Assembly (NCBI GenBank): GCA_004009845.1
Contig: RMBW01000002.1
Span: forward strand, 434,001 to 498,000
Reading direction: 5' to 3'
From: Davidsoniella eucalypti
Lineage: Eukaryota > Ascomycota > Sordariomycetes > Microascales > Ceratocystidaceae
DNA: 64,000 nt
In this document: in pieces, positions 32,154 through 44,197 of the stretch
How the letters are laid out: every line of letters starts with the position of its first letter
Position numbering within the stretch: the stretch's first letter is position 1
Translations under genes and position numbers: made by a program
The notes under the pieces: generated by a model
The model's input: only the letters and a program-made list of their open reading frames with translations
The model's database searches: none
What the model was told of the DNA's origin: nothing

Positions 32154-33488
32154 AGCACACCAGTGCTCTTCGGCCTGCCTCTAGCCAATCACCCACTCAA
32201 AACTCACACATCCTTCCTCTTCATGATACCACTTTGACCTCTTTTTCCTTACATAGTTTCTACTGTTTTGCCTTTATTTACCAAGTGAGATTCAGCCTGT
32301 GGCATTTCTCAGGTTTTCTTGAGTTGTTTGGTCTCTTGTTTTACCAAATTAGACTGTTTATTATTTTCTGGCACATCTTCTTACCAGGTTGTCTCTTTTG
32401 CCAAATTTTTAAGTATTTGTTTTTTTTTGTCGGCCTGACATTTTTGTTAAGAAATCAAGCATCAATAGACACAAAATACATTAGTGTTTTAGAATTATAC
32501 ATAAGAATATATATTCATAAGCCAATTAAAACATGAAATCATAAGGGGAAAAAAATGATGTGCACTTGATATTATTGCTCTTTCTCTTGGGTTACATCAA
32601 GACTTTCTGTGCATATTCTAGATGCTAGCGAGGGCCTTGATATAGATGCTCCGAACCAGGAATGATGCTCCCTTTTGGTAATGCATCTTCATCTTGATCG
32701 ATGCTTGTTGGGTTATTTCAGACATCAGTTCAAGGCTCGACTCTTGCAATAGCCGCCGCGTTTTTATGAAGAATCCTACTGAACCATTCCTTTTTAGGTG
32801 TAACGGAAGGATCCGTGAAATCCTTTTCTATCTTCTAACAATAGGGCAATAACGAGAGGCATGAGTTGGGTGATATCGATGGCACAGATAATTACGAATT
32901 AGTCTTTGTATATCTGTATAATGCATGTCCACTTCCACGGTCATGCCAGCTTTTGTGTTTTGTAAGAAAAGCCTCAACTACTAACTCATAAGAGGAAATA
33001 TATGAGGATGATATTTACCTGATAGATATACTAGATATATATATTAGATATATATATCCCTTTCTATCAACACCCTCCAAAAACGAATATAACCAGCAAT
33101 AAATCTACATGTCGAACGACCAAGCGCCATGACCTATCCAGTCACATTTATGAAACCAGTGCTACGCTGGGGGCTTTAACGACATGCTCCAACATGCAAT
33201 TAATTGGCCAGCGAGTATTAAGCGCCAGAGCCTGGTTGTTTACAGTTTGCTGTCCAACTTCATACTGCCGACATGAAAAGCGTGAGCTATATTATACCCA
33301 ACTCCCTTCGATATTGGTTTTCATTTTCCTCGACGCGGCTCGAAATACAACTTCCATCTTCCCCTACAAGCTATGTTTCTATATCCTGCCATGTTCCCAG
33401 TTGAACTTGTATCCTAATCTATATTTCCTAGCTAATGCCCACCTACTTTCAACACATCTCTCTTTTCGAGTCAAGCATCTATCTCACG
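32154..33488. other. Intergenic, AT-rich
   Basis: This holds the malic-enzyme 3' UTR and the upstream region of the HET gene. The 33010-33060 stretch is a run of near-palindromic ATATAGATATATA units. No gene is supported. An in-frame upstream ATG at 33435 could extend the HET protein by 18 residues. Confidence 0.5.
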
Positions 33489-36400
33489 ATGCCGGAAAAG
33501 GCATTCTGCCACAAATGCTCTGGCTGGCTGCTAGGAATGATTGTTCTTCCGAGGGCCTGGGGAACTTTCAAAGCTGACATTCAGCATCATTTCGAGCACA
33601 CGTTGGGTGTCACAGCCATCAACTACGACGGAGCTTTCATGTCTGCATGTCCGGCCTGTGAATTACTCCGAGCTCATATCGATATCGAGCAGGGATATCA
33701 GGTTCAGAGATACACATTCTGCGGTGTCAACCCGGAACCGCAAATGATGGTTGATTTGCTCAACAGAGCCTCGAAGCAAACAAACAGTCACAGGGTAGAG
33801 TGGCGTTCCGAGGTCTTTGTCAGAAATGCAACAGATCCCACATGTCCACAAACTCTAGCAAACGAATCTTGGCTTACCTTCGCTGCTGTGTACGAACGGT
33901 GTGGAAATGACTGGCGAGTCTTGGATATTGAAAAAGGCACACAAGTCTCTCCGAGATTCGATGTTTCCATGATTCAGAGATGGCTAGAAGAATGTGACGA
34001 TAGAGATCATGTTTATGAACCGTACGAACATCCCGGTACATCCTTTGCTTGCTCGGTTATCTTGACATATGATATGAAGCTGGCTAACCTTTGAACATAG
34101 ATATCCACGATCTTCCCCGCGGATTTCGGTTGATTGATGTCCAGAACATGTGCTTGGTCGATCCAGACCGCCAAGATTCTCTCCAGTATGTTGCTGTGAG
34201 CTATACATGGGAAACTCCACGAGAAGGCACAGAAATTATGCAGTTGACTTCAGAATCGCTTTCTGAATTCCAGCACGATGGATTCTTCAAGGACAATGCT
34301 AGAGTCCCTAACTTGCTGTCTGAGTGTATTGCGCTTTGCACCAAGCTCGGCTTCTCTTTCCTCTGGATCGACCGATACTGCATTCTTCAGGATGGAAGTG
34401 ACGATGCTCGTAAAGACCGGGCTGCACAAATATGTGCCATGGACAAGATCTACCAAACTGCACACCTCACCGTGATTTGCGCCCCAGCCGCCAAAGACGC
34501 CAGTAGCTTGCCGGGGTTTCAAGCCGATCGCGATGTCAGTCAGTCTGATTATGATTCGCGGTGTATTTCCCACGGCCATGAAGCCAGCCACTGGAACACT
34601 CGTGGGTGGACCTTTCAAGAAGACAGGCTTTCCCACCGCAAGCTTTACATCACGGACACGTCTGTTGAGCTCCATTGCAAATGCGGAACCAATGCAGAAT
34701 GGCTGATATGGGATCGAAGCCAGCCTTGCTATCCCACGCCACCATGCTCAGACCAGTCCGTCCTGGCCCAGTACCATCATTCCGGGTTTGTGCCAGCACC
34801 GGCTAAACGACATCTCCTCGAAGGCCAGGCACTGGAGTCCTGGTTCTCGTATCTGGTGATGGAAAATGAAGTCGTTCAAAGATTTCAAGAGCCTGAAAAC
34901 TCGGATGGCATTTCTTCTATCATAGCTCCATCGGGTTTTTCATTCGGATATCTTCCTATCTCTGTCAAACCCCGAATCTTGATTACCGGTTCCATCTCCT
35001 ATGGCCACTTTGTATTGCCGCCATCCGGCGATATTCTTGGTGCGGTCTTGACAGTGCTAAACAAGATTAAAGAAGCACATCGCACTATAGACGGTTTGGA
35101 AGACGTTCACCAGACACTGCATGGTCGTTATTACTCGAAACGCCCACTATCAAATGCCGATATAAATCAATCTCGCATTCCAGCTCCATCAAGGCGACAC
35201 ACCGCGCTATCATTTAAAGATGATGCATTTCTCCACTGCTTTGGCCCTGTATCTGCTTCGTACAGCGCAGTTAGTCATATCCAAGAAATGCTGTTTGTCA
35301 AAAGATATACCGAGCGACTTGGTATCAGCAATGCCGCACCTCGAGTATCCAAATCACCCCACACCGGCATCGAACATGGCTACGTTTCTCAGCTAGAAGA
35401 CTACATTAAGTCTTTGAATGATCACAACGTCCGCCTTGATTCGCTGGACCGTTTTAATCCTCGTACCAACGCAGATTTTACTTCCTTTCGAGAATCCGGG
35501 AACAACGCCAACTGGAAGCCTTCATTCGCCAGTATTGCAAGAGTCTTTTTGTCGGGTGGCTCCTACGATTCGCGTCAAGTTTCGGCCATGCTGCGATGTT
35601 ATAGGTCTGATAGTCCTGTTGAGTTGATCTGCCGTGCCTGGGATACCCTCCAGTACACATTTTCCAATCCATCTACCAGCAAGAACAACAACGACGAGCA
35701 AACCCGGTTGGTATATTTCAAGGATATCGCCACCAACTATCTTACATCGAGCTCTGTGCTACTTCGGATAGCCGGGATGAACACCCGCGATATCAACTCC
35801 TCAGTTGCAAAGGATTATGTATGTGCTATCGCAGATCTAGAAAGCCTAGGCATGGAAGAGCAACCAGATTCCGAGTTCTGGGCCGAGTTCAGCGATCACC
35901 TTGTCCGATACAGCTGTCGCCAACTATCCAAGCCTTCCGACTTTCTGAATGCCTTTCAGGGAGTTGCGTCAAAACTAGCACGCAAATGGAATGTTCCATT
36001 TGCGTTTGGCATCCCTTTGAGCCACGTTTTGAGAAGCCTGGCTATTGAGGCACGCTCGTGTTCTTCTGGCTGTCAACAAAACGAAACAGTTCCAACATGG
36101 TCCTGGGCCCGCCATGTCCGGGTGTTGTTTGTGGATTTTTCAGACACGTATACCACATTCATCTCGCAGATCCACCATATCAACCACGAGGGGGGGGTGG
36201 AAGCTTTGTCGACTGGGTCTGACAAGGGCTTCGTCGTGGACTATAACGAGGAAATGTGCATGGAAGAGGAAAGGATCAGAACATTGCTTCACAGCGACAG
36301 CATACGCCAAACGGTGTGCAGCAGGTCCATTTCCATTCGAAACGCTCTGGTTGTGTCGAGTTTTGTTCTTCCAATCATTGTTACTGGAGGGGCGTATGGA

Positions 36401-36688
36401 CGCGAACTGAGCATCTACGAAAAACCAAATGACAACAACGACTTTCGGCGTGGCTTGGAGATTTATTCCGGTGGGTTATCACACAACTTTGATGTAGCAC
36501 CAGAACATGAATTTGTGCTGCTATATCTGTACTATCCCAATATATCACGCCATGGTCATAAGTGCCTGGTATTAAGGCTGGACAAGTCGATCGAAGCCTT
36601 TGGAATTCCAGTGTACCACAAAGTGGATGTGGTAACTATATACGAAGACCTGGAAAACGGCACAGTTCAAACATGCATCATATTATAA
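33489..36688 (+). CDS. HET-domain protein (heterokaryon-incompatibility type)
   Basis: The exons are 33489-34035 and 34101-36688, giving 1044 residues. The 65-nt intron (GTACAT, GGCTAAC branch, CATAG) joins YEHP-D-IHDLPRGFRLID. HET domains mediate non-self recognition and cell death in filamentous ascomycetes, and many function as NLR-like signalling modules. All three classic blocks are present: YVAVSYTW (212-219), LWIDRYCILQ (270-279) and RGWTFQE (350-356). The N-terminal 180 residues carry two Cys pairs, CHKC (7-10) and CPAC (54-57), which could bind zinc. The C-terminal 690 residues show no domain I recognise, neither NACHT and WD repeats nor ankyrin. A start at 33435 would add 18 residues. 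The gene is flanked by long AT-rich spacers and is otherwise intact. Confidence 0.9.
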
Positions 36689-37330
36689 AACATTGTGTAA
36701 TAGTAGTTTATGATGTACTTTATATTTTGTTTTTACATAATACTACACTATATATGCTAGTTGTCTAACTACCTAGTTTAACATTTCTACCTTGGCTTAA
36801 AATCCTACCTTCTTGTCACACACTTGGTAATCTTCTCAGATTTAAGACATAGGTATATATTTGTACATGTACATGCCTGTAATCCAATCTACATGTAAGG
36901 CTCTTAGAATTGGAGGGCGTTATGTATTTTGATCACTGGAGAATCGTGTGTTGACCATATATTAATTAGGACATGATATGGCTAATGTTTCTTTGAATAG
37001 AAACTGTCAAATCCTGAGTGCATGTAACTACATAGCACATGACTATATTTGTTTATTTTATGATGACAGCAGTCATACAGCTAGCTACCTATATATAGCT
37101 GTGAGCTGGCATTTTATTCACATTTAATATATAGGATTTAAAACTATAGTTCAGGTTGACAGTCTTGGAACTTTTGATTGGATGAATGTTTCAAGAGTAT
37201 TGAAACAACTTGGAAGAGGGAGGGGTCAAGGATGCAAACACTTTAACATCACTTGAGATGAAGAAAACCGAGCAATATAAAGTAGGCTGTATCTGTAGAA
37301 CAGCGTATACTTGACTTGTGCTGGTTAGAA

Positions 37331-37900
37331 CTAAACACCGAAACACACGATATCAAGTTTTAGTTTGTGATTTTCTAGAGACTGTATCGTGGTAGAGTTC
37401 ATGTTGCTACTGCGTTGTTCCCGTAATTGCGCTATCATAATCACAGAATCCGTAGATGAGAACTTAGTTATGTCATTGTGCATATCATCTTCATATCTAT
37501 CTTGGCTTGAATTTTGGCTCAAGGATCGACGGGATTTAGCAAGGGTATCATGGGTCATGGTATCCTAGACAAAACAAACAGTTAATAAAAGTTGATACCC
37601 GAGAGAACCTGTGAGCGCAGAGGCGCGGTTGCTTGTGGTGACGCGAGAATCACTCTATTGTTTTGGAGGGTTGTTTTATTGGGATAGACCAAAGAGAGAG
37701 GAGAGTAATAAGGGTTCACGGAATGGGTTAATCAACATATACAGGTAGAGGCAGGTATTTGTAGGGTAGGCCTCTGGAATGGGGCTGTAGAGCTGGCTGG
37801 GATCGCTTTCTGGTGTTCCAGGTACTTGATATGCTGTATCCCCAAACAAGATTGATCTGGTTGGTGACCGGCAAGAACTGTTCTGTGATTTTTCTGACAC
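37331..37900 (-). other. Possible small minus-strand gene or gene remnant
   Basis: Two protein-like stretches occur on the minus strand. One (near 37900-37750) reads SPTRSILFGDTAYQVPGTPE and continues to SPIPEAYPTNT. The other, 37566-37331, reads MTHDTLAKSRRSLSQNSSQD... and ends at a stop. A good acceptor (ATTAAC branch, TTGTCTAG) precedes the second. The first lacks an ATG in its own frame, and no donor joins the two with strong signals. The GTACCT after TAYQ would be in phase. It is either a small gene with tiny exons or a decayed one. Confidence 0.25.
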
Positions 37901-38307
37901 GTATCAATAGACAGGTGATCAGATGACTGCTTGTAAGTCTTATAATTGCACAGCTGTCTCGTGTGGTGTGTTGGCTAATAATGATGACATAATCTTTGCT
38001 AGAACGGGGAACCTTTTATGAAAGCTGATATAGACAAAAACGTGGCGTCCTAAATGCATAGATTTAGCTGTCGTATATAAACTAGTCTTCTGTATAACTC
38101 TATAGTGTGACCCTCAATGAAATCATCTCTACCAAGATAGTCTCGGTGAAGCGAGGTGACGTACTAGCATAAATATAGATACAAAAGAAGAGAAAAAAAA
38201 GCTTAGCTGTTCTCATGTAAATCCTAGATAACACAGACTACAGAAAATACAAGAGGCTGGAGAACAAAATTATAGTCAAAACAAGCCCAACGGGCCTTGT
38301 CCACTGC

Positions 38308-38319
38308 AACCCTAACCCT
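38308..38319. promoter_or_regulatory. Telobox upstream of the GAS2 gene
   Basis: AACCCTAACCCT lies about 1.75 kb before the GAS2-domain gene start, at the edge of its C/T-rich leader. It is a motif match only. Confidence 0.35.
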
Positions 38320-40064
38320 GTATTTCTAAGTCCGTTCGTAGTCTGCTAGGACAAGGCATCAGAACGAAAAAAGCAAGGCTTCTGGCTAGTCACGATCTTA
38401 TAGAAAAACAAAAAGATGATCCCTGTTGATTTGGAAGCCTGGATCTTCCTAGCCTGGACTCTTGTTTTTCATATTTTTTTTTCTTTCGTTGCTTTTGTTG
38501 CCGGCGGAAAAGAGAAAGAAAATCAAATCAAATTCTCCTTTTAATCTAAAGTTGGTGAAAAGGCACGACATATTTCCACGTCATTTCTCTTTTCTTGTTG
38601 TTTTGTTTTCTTTTGGCATTTCAATCTTCTTTCTTCTTCTGTTATTTCCAAGTTTTTTTCTTCTTTTTGTGCAATCGCGACAAAAGAAACGGAACGGAAG
38701 CGTTTCTTCTTCTTCTTCTCCTTCTTATTTTGTTTTCTTATTGATTATTTTTCTTAATTTGGTTTATTATTATTTGTATTATTTGTATTATTTTTATTAT
38801 TACTTTTTGCATACATTTTTGTTGCAGTCCATTCTCTATCCCACCAACTACTCTATCATTATTATCATCGTTCCTTTTTTCGTTCCAGCACTGTAACAAT
38901 CCAGTATCATAGCAATATCTCATTAATTCGTTTTTCTATTTCTATTTCTCTATCTTTACTATATATACATAGTCTCAACTATCGTCGGCCCGCCACCTCT
39001 TCGACGCTGTCGAATCCGAGCCGCCTTGAAACATCTCGCTTTACTGCATAATCCGACTCAGCCTCCCTGGATTGCATCTTCAAGAGCATCTCGTGATAAC
39101 AAAAAGAAGAAAACGCCCTGGCGCAGCAAAGCGAATCGGTCGTTTTCGACAAGTCATCGTCTTTTCTTGGTAGTTTTCTGGAGCCTTCCACCAGTCTCTA
39201 TCGTATAGCAGCATATCTTCTTCTCCCTGGCGTCGTACATTCTCGTCTAGTCTGCATAACCAACCACATCATTGCTACCTGTTTATGCAGAACATTGCGA
39301 AGAAACCCGGCCGCCTTGCATCACGCCAACCAGCCTCGATTCAACAGGCAAATCGGAGTCTGTGATACGCCGCTAAGCCGTCTGTGTGTTCCAGTAAAAG
39401 CTCTGCGTGCTTTTTTTTCTTCTTTTTCTACCCGCCTGAACCCTATATTTCTTACTATATCCTCTCCTGCGTCAGGATAAGAGCCAAAAAAGTGAGACCT
39501 GATCGACCTTCTCTCCCCTTTGATCTGTCTGTGTTCGATTACTTGCAGATTCTCCGCGAAGATTCCGGCGCTGGTATTGGGCCCTCGATTTGTTAGACTG
39601 GGTCTGCTTTTCGCCTACCCATCCTTTTCTTCTTTTTTCTTTTCTTGGCTGGTATTTTCTGGGCCTTAGTAGGGAATTCTCCTTCTTGGATACGATCTCG
39701 AACTCGAAGACCCTAGACGATCCGGTTCTCGCGATAAAACGACTGCTAAGGAATCACAGCTGCTGTGAGCTTGAAAATCTCCGGTCCGAGAAGAACCGCC
39801 ATGGCCAGATTGTCTCTGCCTGACGTTGTCTCTTCTCTGGACGCTTAGATATTCGGCTTCCAGTAGCTTTCCTTCTGGGCTTTTCCTGATCGGCACACAT
39901 ACGATCGCATCAACCGACCGACTACTCGACACAGAATCTACCATTATCTATAACCTATCTCTGATATATAGCACATTAGACCACGCTCATTCACCACCTC
40001 AAATTCTTGTCTTTGTCCTTATCTTGTACTTTTTTCTCTTTTCTTTCCATTATACCCGTACGCA

Positions 40065-42920
40065 ATGGAGCGTCACCTCGTGATGCCAACTGGCGCACAA
40101 CAGCTTATGCCTGTGCGCCGCCAATTCTCGGCCGCTTCTCCGACTCGCCGCAGCCTGGGAAGTATGGGAGACGACCTGCTATTCCGCTTAACGCCCACAT
40201 GCGCCGTCGATTCCCTTCTAGACCCATCAGGCACTCTCAAGGCCTGTCTACAACATGCCACTCGCTCCGATCTCGAGTTCGCCATGCGCGCTGCCGTAGC
40301 TTCGGGCCGTATTCAGGACTGGGTGGACGAGGTAATGGACTGGCCATGGACATCTTCGCCAGGACCCGGTGGCTTTTCCATGGGCTTGTCGAGCATAAAA
40401 CCCCTCGAGCAGTGCGAGACCCTGGAGGGCGCTGCCATGATCAAGGGCTGCTATGTCGGGCATCTGCTTGCAGGCGATGTGATTGTCTACGAGCAGCGCA
40501 TCGAAGAGATCCTGAAAGAGCTGGACGAACTGGAGCTAGATGAAATCAAGTCTCACGTCATAATGGAGCACATCGCTCCCACATCAAGGCCAGGGACGCC
40601 ATTTTCTACGCTATCGGGCTCCAGCCATATGGGCGGCCAGCCGCACCGCCTAACAGATTTCGCTGCCGTTGTGGCTGCCATAGTGCTTCAGGCGCTTCCG
40701 TCACTATCACGGCTATCTCGGCTGCTCAACATATGGACTCTTAGACTTGCAGTTCTCCGTCAAGTACCACCATTCATGACGTCATTGAACGACGCCGAGA
40801 TTGCCCTCAAATCTGGCTGGAATGTGGTGGGCATGTCATCTCGATATCTCCCCGAAACGCCAAAAACCCCTACCAATGCGCTATCTAGCCTTACTCGCGC
40901 TAATTTCTCCGTCATGAAATCCGTCATCGAGACCAAGATTGGCCTTCCGGGCCGTTGCATAGACTACATGCTCGATCAACTTGAGGGACTCGACGACACC
41001 ATCCCGGATAAATGGGTCGATAGAGTGGAAACTATCGAGCGGGACTACACCGAGTGGGTCGCTGCCTGTGAAAAGAAGATGCGCCAAGCTGACTATGATA
41101 AGATCGCCGAGGAGCACGCACATCTGAGAGCCCAGAACCGGCCAGTCATCAGCGATAGCCCGCCAGTTCCATTTCTCAGTGTCACAGACACCGCATCGCG
41201 CAACACCCGTCCAGTATCCATGATGGCCGATTCTGAAGATGTAATTGGTCTGGGCGATGCTTCCGAAGACGATATCAGTCTGATTGACCCACCGACCGAG
41301 CCTGAATCTCCTGCGCGTGGCGTGACTTCCGAATCTTCGTACCTTACAGCCGAATCTTCTCTTGATATGGGCCGTGACTTGGAAGATTCCGACAACGAGT
41401 CTCTGCCTCGGCTTCGGGAAAGCTCTGTGATAATCCGCCGGGGAAGCGATGGTTCGTCCAACGGCACCGAAATTGCACATGGACTCAACGACAGTCCAAT
41501 GCGGCTTGATTCTAGCATCATCATGCAATCATCGCCTGCTCTTCCTCCTCTGAACTCCAAGTCATCACGTACTGATATGGACGACTCGTTCACCCTAGAG
41601 AGTTCGCCCGTAGCACCACTTCGCGTGACTCGTAATGTTCGCGCCAAGTCGGTACCGAACCCCCAGGAGAAGCTTTCGAACTTGGGTCTCATGAGCGATC
41701 AAATCATCCCAGAGGAATCATTCATGAAGGGCCTCGAGGTTACGCACAGCATCAGGAGCCCGACAAACATCAAGGCCGGTACTGCCTCAGCCGATGACCA
41801 GTTCCAGCAGCAGATCAGTGAGATTCTCGAGCACATTCCCGCCAAGATCACGCTGTCAGCTGAGCCAAAGAAGGTGATCGACCTGAACCCACCAGACCTG
41901 CAACTTCCCAAGCTACGCAAGAAGAAGTCGCGCGATCCTGGCCTACGCTCACTTTCTAGCCTCTCATCGCGCTCACAAACCCCCTCATTCACTTTGGCAC
42001 CTGCCGAGCGCACATCGTCTCGTGCTCGGCGCTACGCCTCTGGCGGTCCGCAGCAAGAGATCAAGGTTTACCACCTGTCCCGTTCGAACGGCGAGGCTCC
42101 CATCAAGCTCTTCATCCGCTTGGTCGGTGAATCGGGCGAGCGCGTCATGGTTCGTGTTGGAGGCGGCTGGGCCGATCTCGGTGAATACCTCAAGGAGTAC
42201 GCGACCCATCATGGACGCCGATCGGCGGCTAACATTGAAGTCCGCGGTCTGCGCGCAGGCGCAACTACTCCTAGCAACGCGTCTGTTGCAGCAACATCTT
42301 CTCCGCCCAGCAGACCTCATTCTTCAGCATTGGAGTATTCCCCCATTGCACCTATCCATATCCGCAAGGCTCGCAAGTCTTCTGCTGCGGCTGATAGACC
42401 GCCTATGCCGCGTATTCCGCCCGCTTATGCGTCTGCAACCTTTGCCTCTCGTAGCTATGCTAACGCTACCGAGGCAAGCTATGGTGTGAACAACTCATCT
42501 CCTGTTCGCTCACGTGCTTCTTCCGGCTCTTCGGCGGCGTCGTCATCGGATGAACAGACAACCATGGTTCTTGCCTCAAACAGCAACGATATGGATCTTT
42601 CTCCTACTCGCAATGGCAAGCCTGTGCTCGGTCTAGCCGGTCCCAAGTCTCGTCACGTGCCTCTCACCGAGGAGAGCAAGGCTTGGGTCAAGAACATAAC
42701 GGAGCGTGTACGGATAGCAAGCGGAGAGATGCGCGAGGAGAACTCGCCACCAACTATTGGACAGGCTTCGGCATCTACAGGAAACCGTGTAGTCAGCGGC
42801 TCTTCTGTTGCATCTACGGCTACAACTCCGGCTAGTCCAGCAGCTGCTCCCACTGGGACTAAGAGGTTTGGCGAGATTGGAAAAGTCGGTGGCACAAAAA
42901 GACTGTTCCGCCGGGGATAG
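40065..42920 (+). CDS. GAS2/GAR-domain protein, probable microtubule-associated protein
   Basis: This is a single-exon gene of 951 residues. Residues about 665-730 match a GAS2-related (GAR) domain: IKVYHLSR, then PIKLFIRLVGESGERVMVRV, GGGWADLGEYLKEYATHHG. In other proteins this domain binds microtubules. The N-terminal 360 residues are mostly helical (IEEILKELDELELDEIKSHV; DDTIPDKWVDRVETIERDY), and could form spectrin-like or coiled-coil structure. The middle (about 370-660) is Ser/Pro/Asp-rich with many SP and TP sites, consistent with phosphoregulation. The C-terminus is low-complexity with a conserved-looking ESKAWVKNITERVRIASGEM block and a basic end. Fungal genomes carry such proteins, but the exact cellular role is not known to me. 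The leader upstream is unusually long and C/T-rich. Confidence 0.8.
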   Translation: MERHLVMPTGAQQLMPVRRQFSAASPTRRSLGSMGDDLLFRLTPTCAVDSLLDPSGTLKACLQHATRSDLEFAMRAAVASGRIQDWVDEVMDWPWTSSPGPGGFSMGLSSIKPLEQCETLEGAAMIKGCYVGHLLAGDVIVYEQRIEEILKELDELELDEIKSHVIMEHIAPTSRPGTPFSTLSGSSHMGGQPHRLTDFAAVVAAIVLQALPSLSRLSRLLNIWTLRLAVLRQVPPFMTSLNDAEIALKSGWNVVGMSSRYLPETPKTPTNALSSLTRANFSVMKSVIETKIGLPGRCIDYMLDQLEGLDDTIPDKWVDRVETIERDYTEWVAACEKKMRQADYDKIAEEHAHLRAQNRPVISDSPPVPFLSVTDTASRNTRPVSMMADSEDVIGLGDASEDDISLIDPPTEPESPARGVTSESSYLTAESSLDMGRDLEDSDNESLPRLRESSVIIRRGSDGSSNGTEIAHGLNDSPMRLDSSIIMQSSPALPPLNSKSSRTDMDDSFTLESSPVAPLRVTRNVRAKSVPNPQEKLSNLGLMSDQIIPEESFMKGLEVTHSIRSPTNIKAGTASADDQFQQQISEILEHIPAKITLSAEPKKVIDLNPPDLQLPKLRKKKSRDPGLRSLSSLSSRSQTPSFTLAPAERTSSRARRYASGGPQQEIKVYHLSRSNGEAPIKLFIRLVGESGERVMVRVGGGWADLGEYLKEYATHHGRRSAANIEVRGLRAGATTPSNASVAATSSPPSRPHSSALEYSPIAPIHIRKARKSSAAADRPPMPRIPPAYASATFASRSYANATEASYGVNNSSPVRSRASSGSSAASSSDEQTTMVLASNSNDMDLSPTRNGKPVLGLAGPKSRHVPLTEESKAWVKNITERVRIASGEMREENSPPTIGQASASTGNRVVSGSSVASTATTPASPAAAPTGTKRFGEIGKVGGTKRLFRRG

Positions 42921-44197
42921 AAGACTGGTACGATCAGATTCTAAAAGTGACGCTGTATTTCTTTTCTACTTTCTCGTGATACCCTTTCCTTGCTGGCTCT
43001 TCCATCATTTGTATTTACCAATTTTTCTTTTGTTTCCTTTCCTATTTCATTTGTTCCCATCTTCTCTGGGATTATAGGACTGCATATCCTTGTCTGTATG
43101 CTTTTCTTTGTCTTTCTTCTTCCATATTCTCATCATCATACTAGCCTCTATATTTCGTTTTTCTTGTTTTGTTCTATTATCTTTTTTTTTTTGGTATCGC
43201 TTGGCTTAATTCATGGCGTAACGACATTTCATCTTTTCTTGTATCTACACTCATAATAATTGAGTATCTTTTGAGGGTTTTTGTTTTTCTTGCCGGGTGT
43301 TTTCTTTATCACATTGTATCCTGAATTAGCTTTTTGACACTTTGGAAATATATCTTTACATCTCACTATATATCCTCGTGATTCGTGTTATCTACATGGC
43401 TTCAGAGTCTATCTCTCTCGTTTCATAGGGGCTATATACTTGTGAATATCATGAGCTTATAATTTAATATTTACATAAATCTGTTTGAGACTGTTGACTA
43501 TACTATAACGTGTAGACTATCGTGCTCATGTATACCGTTCATGTTAATCCATCACCATGTAGTGCATGCAAGGATATTACAGGGAAGGTCGTGTATTAGC
43601 CCAATTCAATGACAACTCACTGTATCTGTATGTACCACACCCTCACGATAACCCACATTCCTCAATATAGAAAGAGTCGATTTACGCAACACCTAATTCT
43701 CCTTCGTTCATCTCATGCTTCATATCATCATCTATCCTATCCCAACATCACGGTCATACATATTCAAGCTATTGATCAAAAATACAATAGATATAGCTAT
43801 TTGAGATAGTAAGATATTTCCATATTGATAAAAAGCTTGATAATATACAGAATGCCAAGGAAACATCAATTACTAGGGGTATCCAGCTTCAAACATAAAA
43901 TATTGAAACAAAATAAGCACAGTATAAAAGAAAAAGAAACGAAAGGGGAAATGTAGGTGGTGGTATCAAGCAAAGAGAACTCCATGTTATGATTGTAGAA
44001 GATGATAAAAGGGCCAAAAAATGAAGACATAATAGCAAAAAATAAACCAATAGAGTGTGGTGGCGGAAGAATGGTGATGTGAAGATGGGAACGCATGATG
44101 CCATTTTTTAAAATTAATAGAAGCTTATTAGTTTCTCTAAAAAATGTCACAAAAAAAGTAGCATGCGTATGAGGTTGAAGCGAGTGAATCACCAATA
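42921..44197. other. Convergent intergenic region
   Basis: These 1.3 kb lie between the 3' ends of the GAS2 gene (+) and the coiled-coil gene (-). They are strongly T-rich to 43,400 and then AT-rich. No gene, RNA or repeat is supported. Confidence 0.5.

Larger units (their letters stand above)
36689..40064. other. Intergenic, with long C/T-rich leader of the GAS2 gene
   Basis: These 3.4 kb hold the HET 3' UTR, an AT-rich middle, and from about 38,450 a T-rich then C/T-rich tract that resembles promoter plus a long 5' UTR, possibly with short upstream frames. A telomere-like AACCCTAACCCT lies at 38308-38319. A possible small minus-strand gene at 37331-37900 is described separately. No tRNA was found. 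Confidence 0.5.
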
